DNA of 64,000 nucleotides from positions 4,674 through 68,673 of the forward strand of contig CAZSNT010000033.1 of assembly GCA_964607765.1 (NCBI GenBank), in the 5' to 3' direction. The position numbers were made by a program, and so were the translations under genes. The notes below the pieces were generated by a model, which searched no databases, had not been told where the DNA came from, and saw only the letters and a list, made by a program, of their open reading frames with translations. Positions 43,125-52,200 of the stretch are shown piece after piece (position 1 is the stretch's first letter; each line of letters begins with the position of its first letter). The DNA comes from CAZSNT01 sp964607765 (lineage in GTDB: Bacteria > Verrucomicrobiota > Lentisphaeria > Oligosphaerales > JABHEG01).

Positions 43125-43181
43125 CTGCACGCGGGACCAATCTCGCTCACCCACGGCACAAGGCCGTGGGGGTCGTTCGCA
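43125..43181. repeat. Palindromic intergenic element, copy A
   Basis: Contains CCCACGGC-ACAAG-GCCGTGGG (43150-43170), perfect 8-base arms, followed by GGTCGTTCGCA. Its right part matches copy B at 44602 in direct orientation over about 22 bases (AGGCCG-T/C-GGGGGTCGTT) and its left part, CTCGCTCACCCACG, matches copy B in reverse, as expected for a palindromic element. Confidence 0.6.
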
Positions 43182-43182
43182 A

Positions 43183-43222
43183 ACATTCCAGCAACCCAGC
43201 AATCCAACAATCCAACTGGGCA
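43183..43222 (+). repeat. Imperfect 9-bp tandem tract (CAGCAATCC-type)
   Basis: CCAGCAACC, CAGCAATCC, AACAATCCAA words follow one another in about 9-base register just upstream of the Gfo/Idh/MocA gene. Confidence 0.5.
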
Positions 43223-43256
43223 TGAGACTGCTGTGACTGAGAACAGGAGTACGAGC

Positions 43257-44555
43257 ATGAATACGTCCCGCCGGGAGTTCATCCAACGGGCAACCACGTG
43301 GGCGGGTGCCGCGGCAGCGCCGGTCATCCTCCCTTCGTCTGCCTGGGGGGCAGCCGGAACCGTGGCGCCAAGCAACCGTCTGAACATCGGCCTCGTCGGC
43401 ATGGGCAAGATGATGTGGGGGCACATGAACGGCTTCCTTGGCCGGAAGGATGTGCAGATCATCGCTATCAGCGACGTGGAGACAAAGCGCCTGGACAAGT
43501 GTGCTGAGAAGATCAACAGTACCTACTCGGAACGCTTCGGCAAGGACTACAAGGGCGTTCAGATTTGCCGAGACTTCCGCGAGCTTAACGCCCGCCCAGA
43601 CATCGACGGCGTGGCCATCGCCACCCCGACCAACTGGCACGCCATCCAGTCTATCGATGCCATGAAGAACGGGAAGGACGTCTACTGCGAGAAGCCGCTG
43701 ACCTTAACCATTCAGGAAGCGGAGGCCATCAAGCTCGCCGCGCGGCGCTACAACCGAATCTTCCAGACGGGCAGCCAGCAGCGCTCCGATTTCAAGTTCC
43801 GCTTCGCCTGTGAACTCGTGCGCAACGGTGCGATCGGCAAGATCAAGATCGTGCACGTGAACTGTGGCGGCCCCGCCCGCGACTGTTACCTGCCCGCGCA
43901 GCCCACGCCCGAGACTCTCGACTGGGACCGCTGGCTGGGGCCTGCTGCCATGCGTCCGTACAACGAGAAGCTCTGTCCGCTGGACGACCACAAAGGCTGG
44001 CCGCGATGGCGTGACTACTGGGACTACTGCGGCGGCGGCATGTACGACTTCGGCGCGCATCACTTCGACATCGCACAGTGGGGGCTCGGCATGGACGGGA
44101 CAGGCCCCGTCCAGATCATCCCGAAGGAAGCCAGTGAGCACAAGCTCCTGACCTACGTCTACGAGAACGGCGTCCCGATGACGCATGGAGGCGCCAAAGG
44201 CGGCGGATCGATTCAATTCGTCGGCGAGAAGGGCACCGTGAATGTGGGACGCGGCTTCCTCAAGACGGACCCGGAAGACCTCATGAAGGTGAAATGGGGC
44301 CCGGCAGACACCCGTCTGTACGAAAGCCGCGACCACAAGGGGAACTGGCTCGACGGCATGCGCACGCGCCGTCCCTGCATCTGCACGGCGGGAGTAGGCT
44401 GCAGCACCATCACGGTCTGCAGCTTGGGGAACATCGTCTACCGCCTGAAACGCACACTGAAGTGGGACCCGGCACGGGTGCAGTTCGTCAACGACCCGGC
44501 CGCTGACCGCCTGCTTGGAAGGAGCATGCGGGCACCGTGGACTCTCACTGTTTAG
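43257..44555 (+). CDS. Gfo/Idh/MocA family oxidoreductase, Tat-exported
   Basis: 432 residues. ATG at 43257 has AGGAG upstream. A twin-arginine signal, TSRREFIQRA then WAGAAAAPVILPSSAWGAAG, indicates export of the folded, cofactor-loaded protein. Rossmann motif GLVGMGKMMWGH (about 45-56) binds NAD(P); YCEKPLTLT (about 142) is the family signature, and HHFDIAQWGLGMD near 270 holds the conserved His. Exported members are common in PVC bacteria; some relatives act on 3-keto sugars or glycosides, fitting the nearby DUF1080 domain. The gene is flanked by two copies of a palindromic element. Confidence 0.9.
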   Translation: MNTSRREFIQRATTWAGAAAAPVILPSSAWGAAGTVAPSNRLNIGLVGMGKMMWGHMNGFLGRKDVQIIAISDVETKRLDKCAEKINSTYSERFGKDYKGVQICRDFRELNARPDIDGVAIATPTNWHAIQSIDAMKNGKDVYCEKPLTLTIQEAEAIKLAARRYNRIFQTGSQQRSDFKFRFACELVRNGAIGKIKIVHVNCGGPARDCYLPAQPTPETLDWDRWLGPAAMRPYNEKLCPLDDHKGWPRWRDYWDYCGGGMYDFGAHHFDIAQWGLGMDGTGPVQIIPKEASEHKLLTYVYENGVPMTHGGAKGGGSIQFVGEKGTVNVGRGFLKTDPEDLMKVKWGPADTRLYESRDHKGNWLDGMRTRRPCICTAGVGCSTITVCSLGNIVYRLKRTLKWDPARVQFVNDPAADRLLGRSMRAPWTLTV

Positions 44556-44601
44556 ACCAGAATGGTGCCGGGATGAGGCCAAGAAACTGCTGCACGTGGC
44601 C

Positions 44602-44659
44602 CTGCGACCCCACCCACCTTGCGTGGGTGGTGAGCGAGGCCGCGGGGGTCGTTTCGCAG
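44602..44659. repeat. Palindromic intergenic element, copy B
   Basis: An outer pair, CTGCGACCCC and GGGGTCG(TTT)CGCAG, encloses an inner hairpin CCACCCAC-CTTGC-GTGGGTGG. It lies ~46 bases after the oxidoreductase stop and ~54 bases before the next gene. Related to copy A at 43125, so the oxidoreductase gene is bracketed by the two copies. Confidence 0.6.
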
Positions 44660-44712
44660 CTTACCCTACCCTCATTCATGCCTGGACCACGCTAGTAACA
44701 GGAAGCTCGACA

Positions 44713-47700
44713 ATGAAGAGATACCTGCACATCTATACCGTCCTTCTGTTTGTCTGCGGCGCGGCGAGCGGGGCGCCGGAGGGACTCAAGCCGCCATCCG
44801 AAGCGGACATTGCGAAGATGGAAGCCGCCATGCCGGCCAAGCCGACCGTCAAGCCGACCAAACCGCGCAAGCTCCTCATTTTCTCGCAGTGCGAAGGGTT
44901 CAAACACTCCTCCATCCCGTTCGGGGAGAAGGCGTTCGAGATCATGGGCAGGAAGGCCGGCGCGTTCACTACCGTCGTGGCGGATGACTGCGCCATCCTG
45001 GAATCGCCCGAGTTCGACACATTCGACGCGATCCTGATGAACAACTGCACCATGCGTCTGCCCCTGCTGAACATCGACACAAAGGGCATGGACGAGGAAC
45101 AGAAGGCCGCCGCGGACGAGCGTGAGGCCAAGGCGCAGAAGCGCTTCCTGGATTTCATCCGCAACGGCAAGGGCCTTATCGGTGTCCACGCGGCAACCGA
45201 CTGCCTCTACAAATGGGAAGAGTACGGCGAGGCCGTGGGCGCCTACTTCTGGGGGCATCCATGGAGCGAAGACGTCGGCGTGAAGCTCGACGATCCCGGA
45301 CATCCACTGCTTAAAGCCTTCAACGGCCTGCCATTCATCGTGGGCGATGAGATCTACCAGTTCCGCGAGCCGTATTCACGTGACACACACCGCGTCCTGC
45401 TCAGCATCGACCCGGCAGAGACCAACATGAACAAGGACTCGATCCGGCGCGAAGACGGCGACTTCGGGGTCGCGTGGATCCGGGAATACGGGAAAGGCCG
45501 CGTCTTCTACTTCTCGCTCGGCCACCGGCATGAGATCTTCTGGAACGCGCCACTGATGCAATGCTATCTGGACGGCATCCAGTACGCGTTCGGGGACCTG
45601 AGGGCGGACGCAACACCCAGTGCTCAGCTCAGTCCCGAGTACCTGGCGGAATCGGCTGCCGCAGCGCTGGCCACCGGGCTGGAGAGTGTCTTTGCCGAAC
45701 TGAAACGCTACACGCTGGGCGAGGACGAGAGTGTCCCCAAGCAAGTTGCGGCCCTTGTCGTCGAGCATCAGGGAACGGCGGGACCGGTCCGAAGCCAGGT
45801 CGCACGGCTGTTCGCAGCATTGGCCGCGAACACCGAGGCGACGCCCGACTCCCGGGTATTCGCCTGCAGACAGTTGCGCCTGATCGGCGGCGAAGCGGCC
45901 GTGCCGATTCTCGTCGGACTCCTGAAAGATGACGCTCTCCGCCACCCGGCACGCATGGCGCTCGAGGCCATCCCGGGAGCTGCCGTCGACACCGCGTTGC
46001 TCAGAGCACTCCCGAACAGCAACGGCCTGGCCAAAGCCGCCCTGATCGAGTCGCTCGGAGCAAGAGGCGCAACCGCAGCATCCTCGGCACTGACCGAGAG
46101 CCTGCGCAGTGCAGAGCCCGTGGTTGCGGAGTCCGCAGCCAACGCGCTGGGCCGGATTGGCGGGAAGCAGGCGGCTGACGCGCTGCTGGCTGTGCGCGCA
46201 AGCGTGCCCGATACGCTGAGGCCCGCCGTCGACCGCGCCATCCTCGCGTGTGCGGAGTCCGCGCGTCTGGCGGGCCATGCGACAGCCGCGGCGCCATGCT
46301 ACGCTGCATTGGCGGCGCCCGACGCTGCCCCGCACATCCGCGCCGCAGCCGTGTATGGCCAGGCCATGATGAAAGGCGCGCCTGCCGCAACCGAAGTGGC
46401 CGAGGCGCTGCGGTCCGAACCCCGGGAGATCGCGCAAGCCGGTGCGCGGCTTGTCCGAGCTCTTCCCGGGGAAACGGTCGTCACACAGACATGCCAGGGC
46501 CTCGCCACGCTCTCCCCTGCCACTCAGGCTCTGGCGCTCGATGCTTTGGCTGCCCGCGGTGACCGCCGGGCGCAGGATGCCGTGCTGGCGCTCATCACGA
46601 CTGAAAACGCGAGCGTCCAAGCAGCCGCTCTGCGCGCTTTGGAAGCCCTTGGCGATGCCAAGTCAGTAATGCCCGTTGCCGCTCTGGCCGCCGACGAGGA
46701 GGCCGACAAGAAGGTGCGGGAGGCGGCACGTCAGGCGCTCGAGCGCATGAACGGGCCCGGGGTCGACCAGGTCCTGATCGACGCCATGGCCGAGGCGGGA
46801 ACTGCGGCCAAGATCGAGTACGTCAAAGCGCTGGGCACGCGCAAAGCGCGAGCCGCCCTACCCGCGCTCTATGACAGCGTTCTGGCAGAGGACAGGACGC
46901 TCGCGAAGGAGTCCTGCAAAGCGATCGCGGTCTTGTGTGAAACATCCGAGCTGCCGAAGATCGTCGACCTCATCATCGAGACGTCGAGCAGCAGCGTCAG
47001 GACGCAGCTCGAAAACACACTTGTGAACGTGGCACGACGTACGGATGGTGAGACCGCGAAGGTCGCCGCCGCCCTTGCGGGTCTTGAGCGGAATCCCCCG
47101 AAACCGGCCCGCATCTCTCTGCTCGCGGCCCTCGGTAAGATTGGGGCCGCACCGGCGCTGCCCGTCTTGGAGACGGCTTTGAAGGACGCTGACGTGGAGA
47201 TCCAACGGGCGGCTGTGAAGGCGCTGGCGGACAGCTGGCCGACTGCCGACCCCATTCTCTCGTTACGGAAAATCAGCCGCGAGGCGGAGGATCTGGTTCT
47301 CCGCGTGCTGTCGCTGCGTGGGTACGCACGCATGCTGGCGCTGCCCAGCGATCGGCCCATGTCAGAGACTCTCAAACTCTACAATGAAGCGTTGGAGCTG
47401 GCGAAAGGCGACCAGGAGAAACGCACACTGATCACCGGTTTGGGCGAGCTGGCTCATCCCGATGCCCTCACCGCCGTGAGACGGTTCCTGGACGACGAGG
47501 CCGTGCAGGAAGAAGCCCTGATGAGCGCGCTCAGTATCATGCAGAACGTCGGCGGCAAAGGCATGACATTCGATGCGTGTGTGAAACCCAAGACCGGGTC
47601 GAACGCAATCGATGGCAACCCGAAGACCCGCTGGACCAGCGGCAAGCGCATGACGGGCGGCGAGTGGTTCCAGGTCACACTGCCGTACGAGACACAGATA

Positions 47701-48354
47701 AGGGAGATCTTCCTGGACGCCGGCCAGGAGGGGCGCGATCAGCCCCGCGGTTGGGAAGTCTACGTGTCGCGTGATGGCGAGAACTGGGGCGAGCCGGTCG
47801 CTACCGGAGACGATCCGAAGAAGAAGGCCTTTACGATCACGTTCCCCCCAAGAGACGGCCGCTGCGTGAAGATCGTGCAGACCGGCACGGCAGGTCTCTT
47901 CTGGTCCGTCAACGAGATCCGCATCAACGGCCTGCCGGACCTCAAAGAGCTCTCTGAAATCCCCTCGGACAGCTGGAAAGTCTCAGCTGCGCGCTCCGCT
48001 AAAGACGCGCCGCCGGAGAACGCCATCGACGGCGACAGAGAGAAGCGCTGGGGCACGGGCGGCGGCATGAAGCCCACCGACTGGTTCATGATCGACATGG
48101 GCGAGGAGCGCACCGTACACAAGATCGTCATGGACGCTGCCAAGTCCGGAAGCGACTACCCGCGTGAGTACCGCATCTACAGCTCCCTCGACGGCGAGGA
48201 GTGGTTCGGTCCGATCGGGGCTGGAAAAGGCGAGAAGGCGCTCGTCACGGCAGTCTGCCTGCCAACCAAGGCGCGGCACATCAAGATCACCCAGTTGGGA
48301 GACGAAGAGAAGAAGTGGTGGTCGATGTACGACCTCCAGATCATTGGAGAGTAG
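44713..48354 (+). CDS. Large secreted ThuA-HEAT-repeat-F5/8C protein
   Basis: 1213 residues. ATG at 44713 with AGGAAG upstream; signal peptide ~1-20. Order: ThuA-like domain ~50-295 (KLLIFSQCEGFKHSSIP, GLIGVHAATDCLY, WGHPWSEDVGV, GDEIYQFREPYSRD, FYFSLGHRHEIFW); a long HEAT-repeat solenoid ~310-930 with over fifteen helical repeats (AANALGRIGGKQAADAL; LLAALGKIGAAPALPVLETAL); then two discoidin-like domains, ~950-1070 and ~1085-1212, each with the N-AIDG(N/D)-K-RWxxG pattern of carbohydrate binding. Probably a cell-surface or periplasmic glycan-handling scaffold; the ThuA reaction is unknown. Paralogue of the small ThuA protein at 25683. Followed after 19 bases by the LacI-type gene. Confidence 0.87.
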   Translation: MKRYLHIYTVLLFVCGAASGAPEGLKPPSEADIAKMEAAMPAKPTVKPTKPRKLLIFSQCEGFKHSSIPFGEKAFEIMGRKAGAFTTVVADDCAILESPEFDTFDAILMNNCTMRLPLLNIDTKGMDEEQKAAADEREAKAQKRFLDFIRNGKGLIGVHAATDCLYKWEEYGEAVGAYFWGHPWSEDVGVKLDDPGHPLLKAFNGLPFIVGDEIYQFREPYSRDTHRVLLSIDPAETNMNKDSIRREDGDFGVAWIREYGKGRVFYFSLGHRHEIFWNAPLMQCYLDGIQYAFGDLRADATPSAQLSPEYLAESAAAALATGLESVFAELKRYTLGEDESVPKQVAALVVEHQGTAGPVRSQVARLFAALAANTEATPDSRVFACRQLRLIGGEAAVPILVGLLKDDALRHPARMALEAIPGAAVDTALLRALPNSNGLAKAALIESLGARGATAASSALTESLRSAEPVVAESAANALGRIGGKQAADALLAVRASVPDTLRPAVDRAILACAESARLAGHATAAAPCYAALAAPDAAPHIRAAAVYGQAMMKGAPAATEVAEALRSEPREIAQAGARLVRALPGETVVTQTCQGLATLSPATQALALDALAARGDRRAQDAVLALITTENASVQAAALRALEALGDAKSVMPVAALAADEEADKKVREAARQALERMNGPGVDQVLIDAMAEAGTAAKIEYVKALGTRKARAALPALYDSVLAEDRTLAKESCKAIAVLCETSELPKIVDLIIETSSSSVRTQLENTLVNVARRTDGETAKVAAALAGLERNPPKPARISLLAALGKIGAAPALPVLETALKDADVEIQRAAVKALADSWPTADPILSLRKISREAEDLVLRVLSLRGYARMLALPSDRPMSETLKLYNEALELAKGDQEKRTLITGLGELAHPDALTAVRRFLDDEAVQEEALMSALSIMQNVGGKGMTFDACVKPKTGSNAIDGNPKTRWTSGKRMTGGEWFQVTLPYETQIREIFLDAGQEGRDQPRGWEVYVSRDGENWGEPVATGDDPKKKAFTITFPPRDGRCVKIVQTGTAGLFWSVNEIRINGLPDLKELSEIPSDSWKVSAARSAKDAPPENAIDGDREKRWGTGGGMKPTDWFMIDMGEERTVHKIVMDAAKSGSDYPREYRIYSSLDGEEWFGPIGAGKGEKALVTAVCLPTKARHIKITQLGDEEKKWWSMYDLQIIGE

Positions 48355-48373
48355 TATCCCCTGAACACTGACC

Positions 48374-49453
48374 ATGAGCCTATCAATCCAGGAATTTGCG
48401 CGTCTTGCGAACACATCCGTAGCCACGGTCTCGCGGGCGCTTAACAACAAGCCGGGCGTGAGTGCCGCGCGGCGCCGGAGCATCTGCGCCCTGGCCGAAC
48501 GGCTCGGCTATCAGCCGAACCAGTTCGCCCGGAACCTGCAGGCGCAGCGCAGCAACACGCTCGGGTTCGTGTCCGCGAACCTGGACAACAAGACACATCA
48601 GGCGCTGTTGCGGCCGCTGGAAGCCGCTGCACGGGACCGTGGTTACGAGATGCTCGTGGCCGACTCGCGCCTGGACGCAGGTCGCGAGCGCACCAACATC
48701 GAGGCCTTGCTGCGCTTCAGGGTGGAAGGGTTCGTGCTGTGCCCGGTCTCTGATGACGACAGTGCGGCGGATACGGCTTTCATCCGTGACCTGCAGCTGC
48801 GCCACGTCCCGTTTGTGGTGGCCGGGCGCGTGCCGGATCTCCTCCTCGACTCTGTTTCCAACGACGAAGAGGACGCGGCACGGGCACTCACCCGACATCT
48901 GCTCGAGCTTGGGCACACGCGCTTCGGCGTCATCGACGGCGTCAGGACCAGCCGCGTCGGCACTGAACGACTCCAGGGAATAGTCGAGGGACTCGGAGCC
49001 GCCGGGCTCCACTCACCCGGGGACACTTTGGGCACGCCGACACTCCGAACAACTCAGGCGCAGGAGCCGCAGGACGAAGTGGTTGGTGAGACCGTCCTTG
49101 AATGGCTCCGTCAGGATCTGCCGCCCACTGCGCTGGTCTGTCTCCAGAACCACCTCGCGATGCGGCTGCCACGGCCGCTCGGACGCGCCGGCCTCGTTAT
49201 TCCGAGCGATGTCTCGCTGGCCACGTTCGACGACAGCGACTGGTGCCGGTTTGCCGACCCCTCGATCACCGCGGTCGCGCCGCGGCCGGAGATGCTGGCC
49301 CGCAAGCTGTTCCAGGCGCTGATGGCGCGCATCGACGATCCGGACGCAGCACCAGCCATTCATACCGTGCCCCAACGCCTGCATGTGCGTGAATCAACGG
49401 CAGCTGCCCCCGGCGTGCCGAAGGCTCAATCGGACGCTTTTTCCCGCCTGTAG
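48374..49453 (+). CDS. LacI-family transcriptional regulator
   Basis: 359 residues, cytoplasmic. The N-terminal helix-turn-helix SIQEFARLANTSVATVSRALNNKPGVS is textbook LacI family, with the hinge helix near YQPNQFARNLQ; a periplasmic-binding-like effector domain follows (~60-340: TLGFVSANLDN, VEGFVLCPVSDDD, VSNDEEDAARALTRHLLELGHTRFGVIDG, PSDVSLATFDDSDW). The family usually represses sugar-use genes until a sugar ligand binds. It lies 19 bases after the ThuA-HEAT gene, probably one transcript. Candidate targets are the CGTAAACGTTTACG-type sites at 40001, 40061 and 16959. Its 3' end overlaps the convergent GH16 gene by 28 bases. Confidence 0.92.
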   Translation: MSLSIQEFARLANTSVATVSRALNNKPGVSAARRRSICALAERLGYQPNQFARNLQAQRSNTLGFVSANLDNKTHQALLRPLEAAARDRGYEMLVADSRLDAGRERTNIEALLRFRVEGFVLCPVSDDDSAADTAFIRDLQLRHVPFVVAGRVPDLLLDSVSNDEEDAARALTRHLLELGHTRFGVIDGVRTSRVGTERLQGIVEGLGAAGLHSPGDTLGTPTLRTTQAQEPQDEVVGETVLEWLRQDLPPTALVCLQNHLAMRLPRPLGRAGLVIPSDVSLATFDDSDWCRFADPSITAVAPRPEMLARKLFQALMARIDDPDAAPAIHTVPQRLHVRESTAAAPGVPKAQSDAFSRL

Positions 49454-50286
49454 ACACGTACCCAATCGATCTCCATGCCGGCCGGATAATGGGCGGGATT
49501 GGTCGGCCCCGAGCCGTTCACCCACTTGCCGCCGATCTGCATGGAGAGGATGAAGTAGAACGGCTGATCGAACGGCCACTGTTTCTCGCCTTTCGCCGGT
49601 ACACGCGGGTAGGTGTGCGTGGGCTTGCCGTTCACCGTGAAGACGATCTTGTCCGCGTCCCACTCGCAACCGTACGTGTTCCAGTCATCACGCTTGATCC
49701 CGGCCGTGCCGCCCTTCCGCGGCGTGTTCGTCTTGTCGACCTTCACCGTGTACTCGGAATGCACGGTCTGATAGACCTTGTGATCGAAATTCAGGTGCTC
49801 CATCAGGTCGATCTCGCCGTTGGCCGGCCAGCCCTTGTCTGCTCCCATCATCCAGAGCGCCGGCCAGGCGCCCTGCGCGCTCTTGAAACGGGTACGGATC
49901 TGGACCTTGCCGTACTGGAAAGCGAACTTCCCCCTGCTCGTCACACCAGCCGTCAGGAAGGGGGCCGGGTCGTCATCCTGCCTGTCGTTGGCAATCCCGC
50001 GGAGGTGCAGCACACTGTTGCCGATCTGCAGCAGACGCGGATCAGCCGACATGGTGTTCTTCCAGTCTGGTTTCCCGCGTGTACAGCGCGTCCACTTGGA
50101 GCCGTCCAGCTTGTCTCCGGCAAACTCATCCTGCCACACCAGCTCCCAACCGGGCAGGCCGGCATCCCCTGATGCAGCGGCCGTTGATTCACTGTTCGCC
50201 CCGGCGCTACTGCCGGCATGCACACCTGAAGTAAGGACCACCCAAACCGTCGACATGACAACAATCCTCTCCATTGCCCTGCTCAT
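49426..50286 (-). CDS. Secreted glycoside hydrolase family 16 protein
   Basis: 286 residues, usual for the family. ATG at 50286 overlaps the stop of the upstream gene (ATGA), so translation is coupled. Signal peptide ~1-24 (SGVHAGSS), then a short Ser/Ala linker. WELVWQDEFAGDKLDGSKW opens the beta-jelly-roll; the catalytic GEIDLMEHL supplies nucleophile Glu158, Asp160 and acid/base Glu163. The family cleaves beta-1,3/1,4-glucans, agar, carrageenan and related galactans. With the neighbouring GH50/agarase-like gene, an agar-like or laminarin-like target is plausible, but the specificity loops cannot be read by eye. Overlaps the LacI gene end. Confidence 0.9.
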   Translation of the reverse strand: MSRAMERIVVMSTVWVVLTSGVHAGSSAGANSESTAAASGDAGLPGWELVWQDEFAGDKLDGSKWTRCTRGKPDWKNTMSADPRLLQIGNSVLHLRGIANDRQDDDPAPFLTAGVTSRGKFAFQYGKVQIRTRFKSAQGAWPALWMMGADKGWPANGEIDLMEHLNFDHKVYQTVHSEYTVKVDKTNTPRKGGTAGIKRDDWNTYGCEWDADKIVFTVNGKPTHTYPRVPAKGEKQWPFDQPFYFILSMQIGGKWVNGSGPTNPAHYPAGMEIDWVRVYRREKASD

Positions 50287-52166
50287 TGTGACTGCTCCTT
50301 CGCCAACACAAAGACCTCGGCCGGGGACAGACCGCGAGCCCAGACCGACACCTCGTCGAGCGCCCCGACGAACGGCTTGACCTGGAGTGCATCAAACGCC
50401 TTCCGGCTGTAGCCCAACCCGCCGAAACTCAGACGCACGGACTGGTTGAACCGCAACGTGCGATCCGCTCCCTCCAGACGCGTCTGCACGGGGTTGCCGT
50501 CCACGTACAGTATGACCTCCGACAGCCGACAGCCATCGGCCGGCATCACGGCCGCAAGATGGTGCCACTCGTCGTCATTGAGTCCTGCGGAGTCCGCAAC
50601 AGCCCTCTGAGTCTTCGATACCTGCACTTCGGGTTTGCCACCGTTCAGGTTCAGGTTCAGGAAACCGTCAAGTTTGCCGCCCCAAATCGACCCGGTGTTG
50701 ACGAGGACGTGATTCTGCGTGGACTTGGTCTTGAGCCACAGTGCGTAGGACACCGCACGGTCGCTGTGGTGCGGGCCCATGGCAAACACGGCCATGCGGC
50801 TGTCTTTGCCGAACTGCGCCGCTCGGCCGCGTACGCCGTCAACCGGCACCAACCCGCTGCAGAGCGCGCTGTAGTGCTTGCCGAACGCCCCCGCGTTCGG
50901 CGACACGCGCGTGCACTTCACCCCACGCAGCATGACGCCCGTGCCATCCTTTGTCTTGCCGCGCAAGCCCACGATCGGGTGCTGTTGCAGCGGCATGTCC
51001 TGGTCGAACGCAAAGTGGTACAGCCTGGCCGACGGATCCAGAAAGGACAGCTCCCCCGTGGCTTCGAACGCGGTATTGGCACCAGTCTTGTCGATAGTCA
51101 GCTGGCCGATCCGCTTGTATTCGCCGTCGGACGGCTTGCTGCCCGTCTGATTGTGGCAGACGATGTCAATCCGATCGTCGGCAACGTCGACTGTCAGGAA
51201 GTTATTGAAGACATTGCCGCGACTGACGAGCTGGATGAGATCAGACTCGGGATCCTTGGTAACCGTGTTGGCATGGACTTCGCCCGCGAAGTAAATATCG
51301 ACGCGGTGTTTGCGCAGCGTCTGCCAGAATTCACAGCTCGTGTCGCCGTCCATCATCATGCCGCTGCTGTTGACCTTGCGCACCGGATGGATGACCGGTA
51401 GATGCGCCTGCACGAAGATGTGCCTGACACCGGCATCTTTGCGCGCCTCGCCCAGCACGTGCTCGAGCCACTCCAGGTGTTTTCCGGCCACCGTGCCTGT
51501 GACTGCGCCTTGGTCACCGATGACCTTGCTCGGGCCCTCCTGATGGAAAACATCGACAGTGACGAACAACACGTTCTTGTGGCGGACTGCGTAAGAGGTG
51601 GACTCGTAGGGCGTTCCCAGCGGGCGTGACGGAGCGCTGCCGATCGGTGCCCTGTACAGGAAACGTCCACCGTCCGAAGCGGTGTTGAACTCCTTTGCGA
51701 AGGCGGCTCGGAACTGGGGCTGGCAGCGGGCGACTGCGGACCCGGCCGGCCACGGGTTGTCACCGAGTTCGTGGTCGCCGACAGCCATCAGGAGCATCGG
51801 GTAGCCGCCTTTGCGGAAGGACCTCACCATCCCCGAGTAGCACAGATGCCCCGCCTTCAGGATCGACTGTTCGGGAGACAGGCCAGGCTCGAACTTCTTG
51901 ATGAACTTCGGCGTATCCCAGTGCCCGCCGTTGCTGTCGCCCGGCAGCAGAATCAGATCGCCGCCGAACGTCTCGCGCAACATGGTGACGTTGGCGACAT
52001 CCTGTTCGACCGCCGCCGCGAACCAGTCAGGGTTCTTCGCGCTCTGCGTGTATTTCTCCGCCGAGTGCCAGTCGGCCAATGCAATGAACCGCCACGAGTC
52101 TCCGGCCCAAGCGTGGACACTGAACAGCAGGGCCAAGAACCACGGCATCTGTCTCGTCATTCTCAC
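50283..52166 (-). CDS. Secreted metallophosphoesterase-like protein with C-terminal LamG domain
   Basis: 627 residues from the GTG at 52166, which has AAGGAG about seven bases upstream; ATG at 52160 is the alternative. Signal peptide ~1-20 (SVHAWAGDS). The calcineurin-like fold ~22-320 has IALADWHSAE in place of the usual DxH, LLPGDSNGG (GDxxD-like), VGDHELGDN (GNHE-like), QAHLPVIHP and GEVHANT; the metal-site residues are only partly canonical. Residues ~380-620 form a LamG/concanavalin-type domain (HHLAAVMPADG, LYVDGNPVQTRLEG, GALDEVSVWARGLSPAE). It may remove phosphate or bind glycan. Likely one operon with GH16 downstream and the agarase-like gene upstream. Confidence 0.78.
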   Translation of the reverse strand: MRMTRQMPWFLALLFSVHAWAGDSWRFIALADWHSAEKYTQSAKNPDWFAAAVEQDVANVTMLRETFGGDLILLPGDSNGGHWDTPKFIKKFEPGLSPEQSILKAGHLCYSGMVRSFRKGGYPMLLMAVGDHELGDNPWPAGSAVARCQPQFRAAFAKEFNTASDGGRFLYRAPIGSAPSRPLGTPYESTSYAVRHKNVLFVTVDVFHQEGPSKVIGDQGAVTGTVAGKHLEWLEHVLGEARKDAGVRHIFVQAHLPVIHPVRKVNSSGMMMDGDTSCEFWQTLRKHRVDIYFAGEVHANTVTKDPESDLIQLVSRGNVFNNFLTVDVADDRIDIVCHNQTGSKPSDGEYKRIGQLTIDKTGANTAFEATGELSFLDPSARLYHFAFDQDMPLQQHPIVGLRGKTKDGTGVMLRGVKCTRVSPNAGAFGKHYSALCSGLVPVDGVRGRAAQFGKDSRMAVFAMGPHHSDRAVSYALWLKTKSTQNHVLVNTGSIWGGKLDGFLNLNLNGGKPEVQVSKTQRAVADSAGLNDDEWHHLAAVMPADGCRLSEVILYVDGNPVQTRLEGADRTLRFNQSVRLSFGGLGYSRKAFDALQVKPFVGALDEVSVWARGLSPAEVFVLAKEQSQ

Positions 52167-52200
52167 GGAGCTCTCCTTGTTGGTCGCTGGGGTTCTCCCC

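Noticed and set aside
43033..43236. 67-codon plus-strand frame before the Tat oxidoreductase
   Set aside because: Lies in repeats (palindromic element and 9-bp tract) and has no family features.
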